Assembly: GCA_963920575.1 (NCBI GenBank)
Contig: OY986965.1
Span: forward strand, 8,077,134 to 8,141,133
DNA from: Narthecium ossifragum
Lineage: Eukaryota; Streptophyta; Magnoliopsida; Dioscoreales; Nartheciaceae
Length of the DNA: 64,000 nt
Direction of reading: 5' to 3'
The notes under the pieces: generated by a model
The model's input: the letters and a program-made list of their open reading frames with translations, nothing else
The model's database searches: none
What the model was told of the DNA's origin: nothing
Shown: one piece after another, positions 23,097 through 33,800 of the stretch
Layout: the number at the start of each line of letters is the position of its first letter
Numbering within the stretch: position 1 is the stretch's first letter
Program-made: the position numbers and the translations under genes

Positions 23097-23156
23097 CATC
23101 CACTTCGCATACGAATCGACCAAGCAAGATCTCCTTTCGAACTCGGGAATATATAC

Positions 23157-25310
23157 ATGGCCACTTCCGCCGCCGCCGCCGCCGCCGGAGTCGCCTCTGG
23201 GTCGATTTCCTCCAGATCCCTCATCACTCGTGAGCTCAAAGGTACAGCACTTCATAGCTAAATCTTGACAAGGTTTCCGTGAATGCTATGATTTGATAGG
23301 GATTAATTATCGTGTTCTATAGGTGCACAGATTGGCTTCGTGAAGCTGCAAGAGCCGTCGATCATCCAGTCGACTGCCAGCCGGAAGCGATGGGCGATTA
23401 AGGCCGTCCACGCAGCTGAGCCGCCGAGGAGGAACGACTCGGGGGCGGTCAGCCCTGTCGTTGAGGAGAGGAGAGAGGATGGATTGGCTTTGGATTACGA
23501 GAAGCTGGCGATTGAGCTCGAGGGCGCCTCTCCCTTGGAGATTATGGATAGGGCTCTCCGGGAGTTTGGGGATGATATCGTCATTGCTTTCAGGTTTCAT
23601 CTCTTTGCGTCATCGAAATCTCTTCCCTTGGTATAGATTTAGGGATTAAAAAATTCAGCTTTATTGCTTTAGGAATTCGGGAAAATTGATTACTGGTTGA
23701 ACTCTGAAATATTTAGTAGTTGGCTTTACTTGCGTTTGTCATTTGGTGATGCTTTTGGTACCTATACTTTTATTTCCAATGATTCACAAATTGCACAACT
23801 AAAAAGTTGCAGACTGATTTATGAGGTTTTTTTTTTTTTTTGATTAGCTATGAGTTCTTAATTTTGCAGTGGAGCAGAGGATGTTTCTTTGATAGAATAT
23901 GCTCGGTTGACAGGCCGGGGCTTTAGGGTCTTCAGCCTTGACACGGGAAGGTTGAACCCTGAGTCATACAGGTTCTTTGATGTTATAGAGAAACACTATG
24001 GCATCCGCATCGAATACATGTTTCCCGAGGCTGTTGAAGTGCAGGCCTTGGTGAGAAACAAGGGGCTATTCTCGTTTTACGAGGATGGGCATCAAGAATG
24101 CTGCAGGGTGAGGAAAGTGAGACCGCTTAAGAGGGCTCTTAAAGGTTTTAGAGCTTGGATCACCGGACAAAGAAAGGATCAGTCACCTGGCACCAGAGCG
24201 AGCATCCCTGTTGTTCAGGTACACAAAAACTAGTTAAGCATCATTGATGGGAGATATGCTTATTGGTTTGATGTTCTGAGAACACCGGCCAGTTCTATGA
24301 ACCTTTTGGCATTTGTTTCTTGTAATTAAGTTGCATACTTGCATGTTTTGGTCTTTAGAGGCATAGGCTGCTGAAGGAATTGAATCCATTGACCTCAATT
24401 ATAAATGATTCTAATGGCAGCAATTTTTTATCTCGTCTGTGCCTGCAACGCAGGTTGATCCTTCTTTCGAAGGAATGGATGGAGGAGTCGGCAGCTTGGT
24501 AAAGTGGAATCCAGTTGCCAACGTTGATGGGAGGGACATTTGGAATTTTCTCACGGCCATGAATGTTCCTGTGAACTCACTACACTCCCAGGTACGTTGG
24601 TTGTTGCACAAGGAAGTTATCACCTGTCATCTTTCTATGAATGAAGTTATTTAGTTGCGAAGCAGGGGTATGTGTCCATTGGTTGTGAACCATGCACAAG
24701 GCCAGTCTTGCCAGGGCAGCATGAGAGGGAAGGCAGGTGGTGGTGGGAGGATGCCAAGGCTAAGGAGTGTGGACTCCATGAGGTCAACATAAGGCGAGAT
24801 GAAGTGCAAAGCATAGGCAATGATGGTAATGAGGTGACCACTTCAGGCACAGTAAACAGCTTGCCTGACCTCTTTGAGACCCAGGCCATTGTTAGCCTTA
24901 CCAGGCCTGGAATTGACAACTTGTTGAGACTGGAGAACCGGATGGACCCCTGGCTGGTGGTTCTCTACGCTCCCTGGTGCCCTTTCTGTCAGGTAAGAAA
25001 CTTTCGGTCATGATATTCAAAACCACCGTTGTGAAGCTAGCTCTATAGTGATTGTGATGTTCAACCCATTGTTTTGCAGGGGATGGAAGCTTCCTATATG
25101 GAATTAGCTGAGAAGCTCGCTGGCTCAGGTGTGAAGGTGGGGAAATTCCAGGCTGATGGAGACGAGAAACTATTTGCTCAAGAAGAGCTACAGCTAGGCA
25201 GCTTCCCCACAATCCTTTTCTTCCCTAAGCACAGATCTCAGCCCATCAAGTACCCATCAGAGAAAAGAGATGTGGAGTCGCTGTTGGCATTTGTTAATGC
25301 TTTCCGATGA
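23157..25310 (+). CDS. APR: Adenosine 5'-phosphosulfate reductase, plastid
   Basis: Reduces APS to sulfite with glutathione in plastid sulfate assimilation. Six exons join in phase: 23157-23241, 23323-23593, 23870-24218, 24454-24591, 24666-24992, 25080-25310, giving 466 residues, the usual family length. The first 60-70 residues are an Ala/Ser-rich transit peptide. The reductase domain has SGAEDV (residues 119-124), and the [4Fe-4S] ligands Cys196-Cys197 (ECCRVRK) and Cys288/Cys291 (CEPC). The catalytic Cys316 is in KECGLH. The C-terminal thioredoxin/glutaredoxin-like domain carries the CPFC redox motif at 386-389. All key residues are present. The start at 23157 is preceded by a TATA box and a minisatellite. 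A polyadenylation signal AATAAA lies at 25466-25471. Confidence 0.96.
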
Positions 25311-25465
25311 TGTATATATAGAAGCAGTGGTTCTCTCTGTTCATGTTCCTTGGGCTGGGTGCCTAACCATGTTAGTTAGGAAACATGTAGCACATAAGGT
25401 GGACACTAGTATGTTCGACTGGATGTCACATTGCATATATAATAGAGTTGTTGATCACCGTCCTT

Positions 25466-25471
25466 AATAAA
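25466..25471 (+). terminator. AATAAA polyadenylation signal of the APS reductase gene
   Basis: The first AATAAA downstream of the stop, about 155 bp into the 3' region. Confidence 0.45.
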
Positions 25472-25528
25472 ATTGACAGATCGAGATTAATTGGTGCTTA
25501 GCTTGCTTTCCGTCGGACGTGATTATTT

Positions 25529-25778
25529 CCATCGGACGCCCAACCGTTGGATCATGTGTGCATCGGGATTCCCTCTCCCTACGCCCCCAAGTCCTCCTCC
25601 ACCTACACCTCTCCCTCTCCGGCCGCCTCTCCCTCACCGTCCTCTTCACCCCATCCAACATCCTCCTCCTCCAACCCTTCCTCATCTCCACTCGCTCCGC
25701 CCACCCTCTCCTCCTCCGCCTCCCCGACCTCGCAAGCCTAGCAATGCCTCCTCCCAAGCTTCCTAAATGACCGGCAAC

Positions 25779-25839
<61 letters not shown>

Positions 25840-25877
25840 GGGATCCTAAATGACCGGCGACGGGAGGGAGGGAGGGA

Positions 25878-25934
<57 letters not shown>

Positions 25935-26602
25935 TTCCGAGCTCCGCGTCGGACTCTCATCGCGGCCTCGAGCTCACCGCCGCCGAACACCGCCTCCGGC
26001 CTCCCTCTGCGACCCCAAGACCACCCTGCAAGCCCAACACCGCCTCCTCCCAAGCTTCCTCCCTCATGCCACCTCAACCCCGCCGTCATCTCCTATCTCG
26101 CCGACCAACCACCTCCGCCTATCCAAGCTCCTCATCGGTTTTCGACCACACCCTCCCTTCCTCTCCGACACACCACCCCGTTCTCGACGCCAGCCTAGGT
26201 CACGACCACTGACCGCCCACGCCCTTCCCTGCTACCCGACGCTGTCCACGAGGTCCGAGGATCATTTTCCTGACGCTGTTGACCCTGCTCCGCCGACCCA
26301 AGTCACTGATCATCTTCCTCAAACAACTTTGCGCGTCCCCCTTCCAGATCCGCAGCCCTGTCGCCGGAGATCCTCATCAGGCCCTAGGGATTGAATCTTA
26401 AGGTCCTCCCGAAGCTTCCTCTAGCACTGCTGGCCGGATGTAATGGTGGAAGAGAGGGCGTTCAGTGACCTCGCCGGAGAAGGAGGCGGTGGGTGGGACA
26501 TGGCAGATGTGGTTGTGGTCGGAGTCGGGGAGGGGGAGGATGAGAGGGTGGGTGCTGAAGTCAGGGGGGAATCCTGATGCATCGGTTGGGCGTCCGATGC
26601 GG
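25529..26602. mobile_element. TIR element with GC-rich gene-like interior (Pack-MULE or large MITE candidate)
   Basis: The left end (CATCGGACGCCCAACCGTTG, then CATCGGGATTCCC, 25529-25573) is mirrored at the right by GGGAATCCTGATGCATCGGT and TGGGCGTCCGATG (26567-26599). The 1.07 kb between is GC-rich and C/T-rich, unlike its surroundings, with two (GA)n tracts. No protein family was recognised inside. The superfamily and target duplication are not settled. Confidence 0.45.
25783..25931. repeat. Two (GA)n microsatellites with a duplicated flank
   Basis: GA runs at about 25783-25837 and 25877-25931 each follow a TAAATGACCGGC(A/G)ACGGGAG strip, so repeat and flank were duplicated together. Confidence 0.85.
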
Positions 26603-26794
26603 GGTGCATCGGTTGCCCCCCGAATCCAATATGGATATGCACATGATACTTTTGAGATAGGTATATCTTATTCTTATACCCTATCCGTCAATTTTTTGAT
26701 TTGGATGGATATATAGACCAAAACTCCTGTCATATCTTTGAAGTATTCGTATTCATATCTATTCTACCTAAATTCCTGGGTATGTTGATTCAAG

Positions 26795-26949
26795 TTATGT
26801 CTTGATATATCAGACGATCAAGATGGAACCATGTGGAAAAGAGTAATGGGGGGTGGTGATTAGCAGGTGGCTAGGAGAGAGAGAGAGAAAGAGGAGTAGT
26901 GGGGGTGGTGTGGTTACCCGTGTCACCTGGTGGCATGGGGGGCATCTAG
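26795..26949 (+). mobile_element. Helitron-like 3' tail
   Basis: A 150-bp block (ATATATCAGACGATC, GGGGTGGTGATTAGC, GA-rich tract, GTGTCACCTGGTGGCATGGG) ends in CTAG (26946-26949) followed by T. Related blocks lie at 26998-27147 and 50300-50463. Confidence 0.45.
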
Positions 26950-26997
26950 TCTATTATATAAGATCCAATGCATCCTATCAGACGGATATGGATGCCT

Positions 26998-27147
26998 GAT
27001 CCAAGTTAAGCCCGGATATATCAGACGATCGAGATGAAGTCACGTAAAAGGGAGTAATGGAGGGTAGTGGTTAGCGGGTGATTATGAGAGAGAGAGGAGT
27101 ATAGAGCTGGTGGTTATCCATGCCAGGTGGCATAGGGCCCCACCTAG
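26998..27147 (+). mobile_element. Helitron-like 3' tail, second tandem copy
   Basis: Same block as 26795-26949 with a better hairpin (ATGCCAGGTGGCAT) about 12 bp before the CTAG end at 27144-27147, followed by T. Together the two form a tandem pair. Confidence 0.5.
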
Positions 27148-27369
27148 TGTACTTATATAGCACCAGTGGGCCTCTTGGGCCACCCTGACACGGTTTATAA
27201 CCAACCCCTCTCTTTATATGTATATCTCTTTCCCCCCCAATAACTCTTCTATCCCTATCAACTGTTAGATTATCCGAGTTATAAATACAAAGATATAAAC
27301 TCAACCCTATGATAGGATACACCGTGCCTTATAAAGTTTATATATATATATATATAATATTTTTAGAAA

Positions 27370-28320
27370 AAAAAGTTGTTCAGGAGGCTATCTCGCCGCG
27401 ACTAGTGGGCTGTCTCCAAAGGGTCGTGGTCGTCCTATGCTGGGGCTCGTTCCAATTTTATCTTTTATCTTTTTTTGTTTCTCTTTACTTTTTTTCTCCT
27501 TCGATCCCCCGTCTCCGCCATCATTCTCATCGATCAGCCACCAAAATCATTCCCTGATATCCCTACTATCCCTCCTGTAATGGTCTTAACAGACGAAGAG
27601 CTCCTGACTTCACTTTTCTCTGTTCTCTTTCCTATTCTTTACACCTCCGAATACAGCATCGCTGAGACTGAGGACGGCGGAGGACCACCAGATCTCGCCG
27701 GGAATACGTTGGGGATGTCATGGGGGAGATGAGGAGGTCAGATATAGGGATTTAGGAGATCGAGATGGATGGAGATCCGGCAACCTCTTCCTCCTAGCAC
27801 ACCATCACTGACTTTGCCAGATCCGCCGTCTCCGCTGCCCATCACCTCAATCTAAATAAGTGGATGGACTCCCCATCCACCCATGACCCCTCCTCCACCA
27901 GTGTCGACGACCGCCGTAACCTTCTCTCCATTAACCTCTTACTCTTAGGCCTCTTCTCCCTCTCCGTCGTGCCCAACATCACCATCTCCCCACGTCCTTC
28001 AACCTTCATAGCTCTCGAGCTCTCCCCCTTGAATCTCCAAATGCGTAGCAGCATCCATACCCCCTAGATCCACTCCTCTCTTCGTCATGCGCCGGAACGT
28101 GCGGAGGGCATGAGATCCTGGGAAGGAGAGAAGAGACCGCTCAAGCTTCTCCTCATCCGCCTCCTCTCCCCCGTTGCCCTCACCGGACTGATTCATGGAG
28201 ATCCCATCCCGTCTTTTGAAGCTCGAGCCGACGGCGTTCTTCTGTATCGTGAGAGCCAACGACGTTCGTCAGGAGAGGGAAGAAGGCATCCGGTAATTAA
28301 GATGTGGAAATAAAGATATT
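27370..28320. other. GC-rich, C/T-rich stretch without a recognised gene
   Basis: Composition is gene-like and unlike the AT-rich flanks. Short frames exist on both strands (for example 28259-27999 on minus and 27475-27732 on plus), but none shows a known domain or convincing splice structure. It may be captured gene sequence in a transposon. Confidence 0.3.
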
Positions 28321-28580
28321 TTAGTCATAAAAAAAATCATAACTAACCATAACCGTCTTGAAATGGTGTAAACACCTTAAATAAAATGAAGGTGGTGTAC
28401 TGGTAGGTTAATAAGTTTCATTAAATTGGTGTAAACACCAATTACCTATAAAATAATTTAATTATTTATATCATATTTATATTCCATTCTTACGTTTATT
28501 TTTGTATATCAAACACTTTCGAGTATGATTTCTATTCCCATTCCTCGTGGAAACTAATCATACGCGTCGATCTCATTCCA

Positions 28581-28790
28581 GTACTCTTCATTCACATCTT
28601 AACTCCGTTCCGGCTTTCATTCCCCCCCCCTCCCCTTTCTTTGTGAAAGTACTCTTCATTCACATCTTAACTCCGTTCCGGCTTTCATTCCCCCCCCCCC
28701 CCCCCCCCTTTCTTTGTGAAAGTACTCTTCATTCACATCTTAACTCCGTTCCGGCTTTCATTCCCCCCCCCCCCCCCCTTTCTTTGTGAA
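28581..28790. repeat. Three 68-73-bp tandem units with poly-C tracts
   Basis: Each unit reads GTACTCTTCATTCACATCTT, AACTCCGTTCCGGCTTTCAT, a C run of variable length, then TTTCTTTGTGAAA. Starts are at 28581, 28649 and 28722. The poly-C length differs between units. Confidence 0.9.
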
Positions 28791-29024
28791 ACCAAATTAC
28801 ACGTAAGTGATAAAATCAGAGTGTTGCGAACAAGAAGAAAAGAGATTGCTGCATACATCCTTGTATGGATGGATCATTACATTTCAAAAAGAAGAAAAGC
28901 AAAAACCCCGGGAGCCTCAGCCAGGAAACAAGAAGACACATACTACAACTATCTTATTATTCCTTCAAATCTATTGCAAATTAAGCAAATTAGATGGATG
29001 ATCAACAACACCACCTAATAATCC

Positions 29025-29633
29025 TTAATTTCTCTCCATACCTCGCTTCCTTGCATCTGGATCTTCCACATCCTCCACATCAGTATCCGTCTTCTCCTCC
29101 ATCTTCCCCGCCACCGTCTCCTTGATCTTCTGCGTCGTCTCCTTGGCGGCGCCCCAGGCATCCTCCACCGTCTGCTTCGCCTTCTCCCCGAGATGCTGGG
29201 CCGTCTCGGCCACCTTGCCGGCTCCCTCCTTGCTCTTCTCCATCCCCTCCTCAGCCGTCTCATTCGTCTTGTCCTTGGCCTTCTCCATCCCTTCCTTCAT
29301 CATCTCCTCCGCCCTCTCCGTCGTCTCCGACGTCTTCTCTCCCGCCTCGGCCATCTTCTCCTTGGCCTTCTCCGCCATGGACCTGGAGTACTCCTTGTTC
29401 CTGTCCTTTGCCATCTCGGCGTGCTCCCGGGCCTTCTCCACCCCTTCCTTGGCCTTCTCCGACGCCTCCTGCGCCTTGTACGCCCCTTCCTTCGCCGTCT
29501 CCTTCGCCCTCTCCGTCGGCTCTCTCGCCTTGTCCGTCACATCTCCCTCGTCTCTACCTCGATGCTCTTCCTTATCGTGCGCCTGATGTAATTAGTATAT
29601 ACTTAATAATTAGAGAAGACAAGTGCGATCATA

Positions 29634-29690
<57 letters not shown>

Positions 29691-29887
29691 TCAATCGATC
29701 GAGTGGCTACGTGTACCTGGGAGTAGTGAGAGGTCTTGTTGGCCGCCGGCGGGAAGCAGAGCCGGTGGGATTTGAAGGGGAGAGAGCGGATGGGGAGGGA
29801 ACAAGCTGAAGCTGGGCTGGGTAGTGCTGCTGCCTTGGACGTCATTCTACTCAAAAGAGCAATGCGGACTCCGAACACGGTTGCCAT
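29025..29887 (-). CDS. LEA group 3 (LEA_4)-like protein with organelle-type leader
   Basis: Likely a desiccation-protective, intrinsically disordered protein. Two exons join in phase 0: 29717-29887 (57 residues) and 29025-29582 (185 residues plus stop), 242 residues in all. Exon 1 is rich in Arg, Ser and Ala with few acids (MATVFGVRIALLSRMTSKAA), as in a mitochondrial or plastid transit peptide. Exon 2 is almost all Lys/Glu/Ala/Thr in 11-residue periodic amphipathic repeats (EKAKEGVEKAREHAEMAKD, AKQTVEDAWGAAKET), the LEA_4 pattern, and ends with an acidic tail. Upstream, ACGT-core elements including ACGTGTC on the coding strand (30023-30029) fit ABA control. The donor GTACAC and acceptor ACATCAG are clear. 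Confidence 0.88.
29635..29692. repeat. (TA)n(CA)n microsatellite in the LEA intron
   Basis: About 38 bp of TA repeats run into CACACA repeats in the single intron of the LEA gene. Confidence 0.9.
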
Positions 29888-29986
29888 AGCTAGCTGATAT
29901 CAGAGCAAACTAAACCAGTAATAGTGGTTCTATGTGTTCTTCATCACCTCGTGGTGGTTCCGAGGTTCAAATAGCGGTGACGGTGA

Positions 29987-30029
29987 TGACGTCGCAGCGT
30001 GACACATAGGTTGTTCGAGTGACACGTTG
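29987..30029 (-). promoter_or_regulatory. Candidate ABA-response elements upstream of the LEA gene
   Basis: TGACGTC at 29987-29993 and the complement of ACGTGTC at 30023-30029 lie 100-140 bp upstream of the start. ACGT-core boxes of this kind drive many LEA genes; here it is pattern evidence only. Confidence 0.3.
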
Positions 30030-30840
30030 CGGCCATGCGGAAGCCGCCGGAGTGGGCGCGGCAAGACGTCAACACCTGTCTCTTTACGTCCATTATTTTT
30101 AGACTATGGTAACAACGGCAGCGACGTAGCGTTGGTGGACTACTGGATCACTTTAAAAAGGGCCTGTTAAGAGCAACGTACTACAGTACCCCAGCCCAGC
30201 CCAACTAGGTGGCAAGTTTCCTTTCCATTTGCTTCTCTCCGAGTGACGTTTTCATGATAAGACTAATAGCTTGAATCGAAGCACTTAATATACTGCTTCC
30301 ATTTTAATTTCGCGGCTCCTTTTGTTGATTCAGGACTTGATGAGCTGAAGAGTTAACCCTATTAAGTTATATTCTCTCCTCTCGATTCCTCGCAGAAAAT
30401 GTACGTCGAATCTGAAATCATAGAAATCCAGCGCATGCAGCATTAAGCAGTGGATTGGAAAGGAATGTGGAGGGAAATGAGCATCCAAGGTCCCATTTCT
30501 GACACAACCCATATGTACTTGCTGACATTCTTCTTTATGCTCCATCAATCTAGAGCTTCCGTGCCTTCATTTTAGATCTTTTTGTTGCCAATAGCTAACA
30601 AATACATCAAATTTCATACATTACAAACGCATGCGTGAGCACACACGTGTATACAAGCAACTCGCAGAACACAGACTTTCACTTCACATGTACCCAAAAG
30701 AAAGTAATCTTGCATTTAAATGTATAATCCTTCCCCACAAGGACAAAAGGTTTCAGCTGCAAAAGGCAATACTCAGAAGAGAGAATCGCCAATTTGGAGA
30801 GAAAATTTTTGAAGAATCGAGCCTTCCCAGCAATACCAAA

Positions 30841-33800
30841 TCATGTGTGGTTGGGCATAACCTTCTGAAGGAAGGTAATGGGCTGCGAGTCTCCTGGAGC
30901 GATGTCATCAAAAGGAATATAATACCTCTCCTTGTTATAGATATGGCACATGGTCATAATTGTCTTCATAAGACGCCAATTCCAGTTCGCTTCATTCAAA
31001 TACTGTTTGCAAAAATCCAAAGAGATGAAAATGAAGTGTTAGCATCCGTTTAAAATGGACGGAAAAACACATCACTAAACACAATCCTGCATCCATAAAG
31101 TCATGCATCAGATCATACCTTGCCCCAATTTTCTTGCAGCGACTTGTGTGCTGCTCGGAGGTTGTAGTTCGGAATCCTTGGGGAAATATGGTGTGGTATG
31201 TGAACATTGATATCATGACAAAGAATCTCTATCCTGTCAAAAGTGTGGATAGGTAGTTCAGCAATCAATGACATAGGTTTCTTCATGCTTGCTTAAATAA
31301 AGGAGCACACTCGTTACTACGGAGTGCAACGACATGGAGCATAATATGCTGAAATACGAGCCAAATACAATTGCCAATAGAACAGCCGCTCATGAGCAGC
31401 TAGTTAATGTTTGTCATGTACCAAATAAGCCAAACTGAAGCATGTGTTTGAGGATTACCAGCTGCACCTTAGATACATGAGCAGCCAAAGTTCAACTTGA
31501 ATAGACTCATGAACCATAAATACATGGAGTAATATATAGCTCAAAACTACATTTTACAGACATCCCATTGGCATTTGTTATGTTTACTTAAGCTCAAGCT
31601 CGAGGTCAAGCTTGCGCTTACCTTGTCTTGTTAAACAGGAGGTTAAATATAGCCAGAGATAATACTCTGGAGCTCATACATTTCAAAAATATCAAAGAAA
31701 AAATGAAGAAGTATGTCAGGAGTTTACGAACTAACTGGACATCTAAAGATGTTGAGCCACGAGAAGTTCAAGCCATCATACTACATTCAGTTTTCTCACT
31801 GACTCACTGAGCATGGAGGAGAACTTTTCAATCCTAAGAACTCTAGGTCATGAAGGTTATCCAGGAAGGCCAAAACAGCACATACAAGAAAGAAAAGGGA
31901 AAGAGGGATAATGGGATAAGCCGATAACTCAGGAGGTCCAAAAGCCTAGGTTCTAAAGAGTGGAGGAGAAAGAATTTTTGAGTTAATTGGGGCTCCCCAA
32001 ATATATCTGGATGGATGGCACAAGCATATATGCAAAACTAACCCCTTGACCGTTTGATTTTTGAGCTGAACAGTTCTCCCATTATGCTCTAGTCAAATGC
32101 AACATACAGTTAATATGACTGCTAAACTCCATTAACCCCTCGCTTGGGGCGAGAGGTGTCTAGCATTAGATATTAAGATGTGGCTCTAGAGTCTAGATCA
32201 ACATTGAACAGCCTCTGGGTAGATAAAAAGTGTATGAACCATCTTGCATGTTTGAAAGTAAATTAATTAGCGGCTGGTTCACCCAGTACACATAACAAAT
32301 AAGTTCATCAATTGTCTGAGCCATGTTTAGAAAGTTTCAGTCGTCTTATATATGTTGAACCCTATAAATGAATGGCGTAAATAGGAACAGGTGTCACTTG
32401 AGAACAGGAATCCTTGCATCCCGTGCTCGGGATGTGTGTTTCTTGGGGCGGGGTGTGACATGTCGACAATAAGAGGGACATGAAAGGTGACGTAAGAATA
32501 TGTATCCAATCAGGAGGTCATGGAATCCTTCGGACACAAAGAAAGCTGATGTCAAGATGCAAGGAATGTGGAATTTTCTAAAACTCTGTATTTGATATTG
32601 GTTGTTCAGACTAAATTCTCACCTACATCTCACATCAAAAGAAGTAGTTATTTACCTCTACATCTCCATGTGTTCGTTAGTTGATCTCCTAGTTCATGTT
32701 CAAAAATATAGTTTCCAATTGCTATATTTAATGCCCTACAAATCCTATGATTCAAGAAAGCTTCTAAAGTATACTAATTTTTCAACAATCCTCCTTGAGG
32801 CTGAAAAACCTAAAATCACCATACCTAGGTATTCCTGTTTCTTGAATATAAAGAAACAACAAACCATGAATAAAATGAAATGCTTAAACTCAATGGATAT
32901 ACACATTATTGAAGAAAGTATACCAACGTGGATAGTTGCAATGCACAGTGCCTCCAAGTTGAGCCTGAGCAGCATCCCAGTCTTCTGAAGTTTTGAAAGG
33001 TATATGGGGAGCAGTATGATGAACCATCGTGAACGTACTCATCTAGGAACAAAAAGAAATAGACCTTCTATCTTTAATTTCACATATCATATATGTAAGT
33101 CAGCCAACTGGACAAAAACTAGTCTCACAGATTTTAAAGAGGATTATGCAAATTATATTGCCATCATAAGTAGATTTTCTTCGGTTTAAAGGAAAGAAGG
33201 AAGGAAGAAGTAACCTAGAAGTACTACCCAAAAGTGATAGACCATCCATGGCATAAACCAGAAATTGATCCATCCCATAAACCCTGCCTTATATATAATC
33301 AAAGGCCACCCGATTCCAATGAATGCAAATACACATGCCAAGCTTATCTTCACCCTTCCAATTTCATTTGGTCTGAACTTCTTCAAGTCGAAGTGCCACA
33401 TCAACCTAATTGAGAACTGAAAGCATTGAGAGGGATGAATATAGGGATACACAGATCAATATTTACATTTTCTGATCTCCTAACAGGTATAAGATAGGAT
33501 GGCAGTTTTACAATACCAGTGAGCTATAGACATCCAAGGTCTTAATGGACCATATCCCAAAACAATTGCTTTCTTGAGAGTACGGGAGGATTCAAACTCT
33601 TCTCTCCAAACAGGGTGCCAAGCTGTATCTTCTGATAACCTGAATGGTCAGAAGAATAAAGATCTTTACAAAATGCCAATAAAAACAGGCATTCAGAAAT
33701 CACTAACTTTAATACAGCATATATACTGGATTCACTCTATACAAAAGTGACGAGCTGACAATTACAATCAAGTAAAGGACATATATAGAATTATTGGAAA

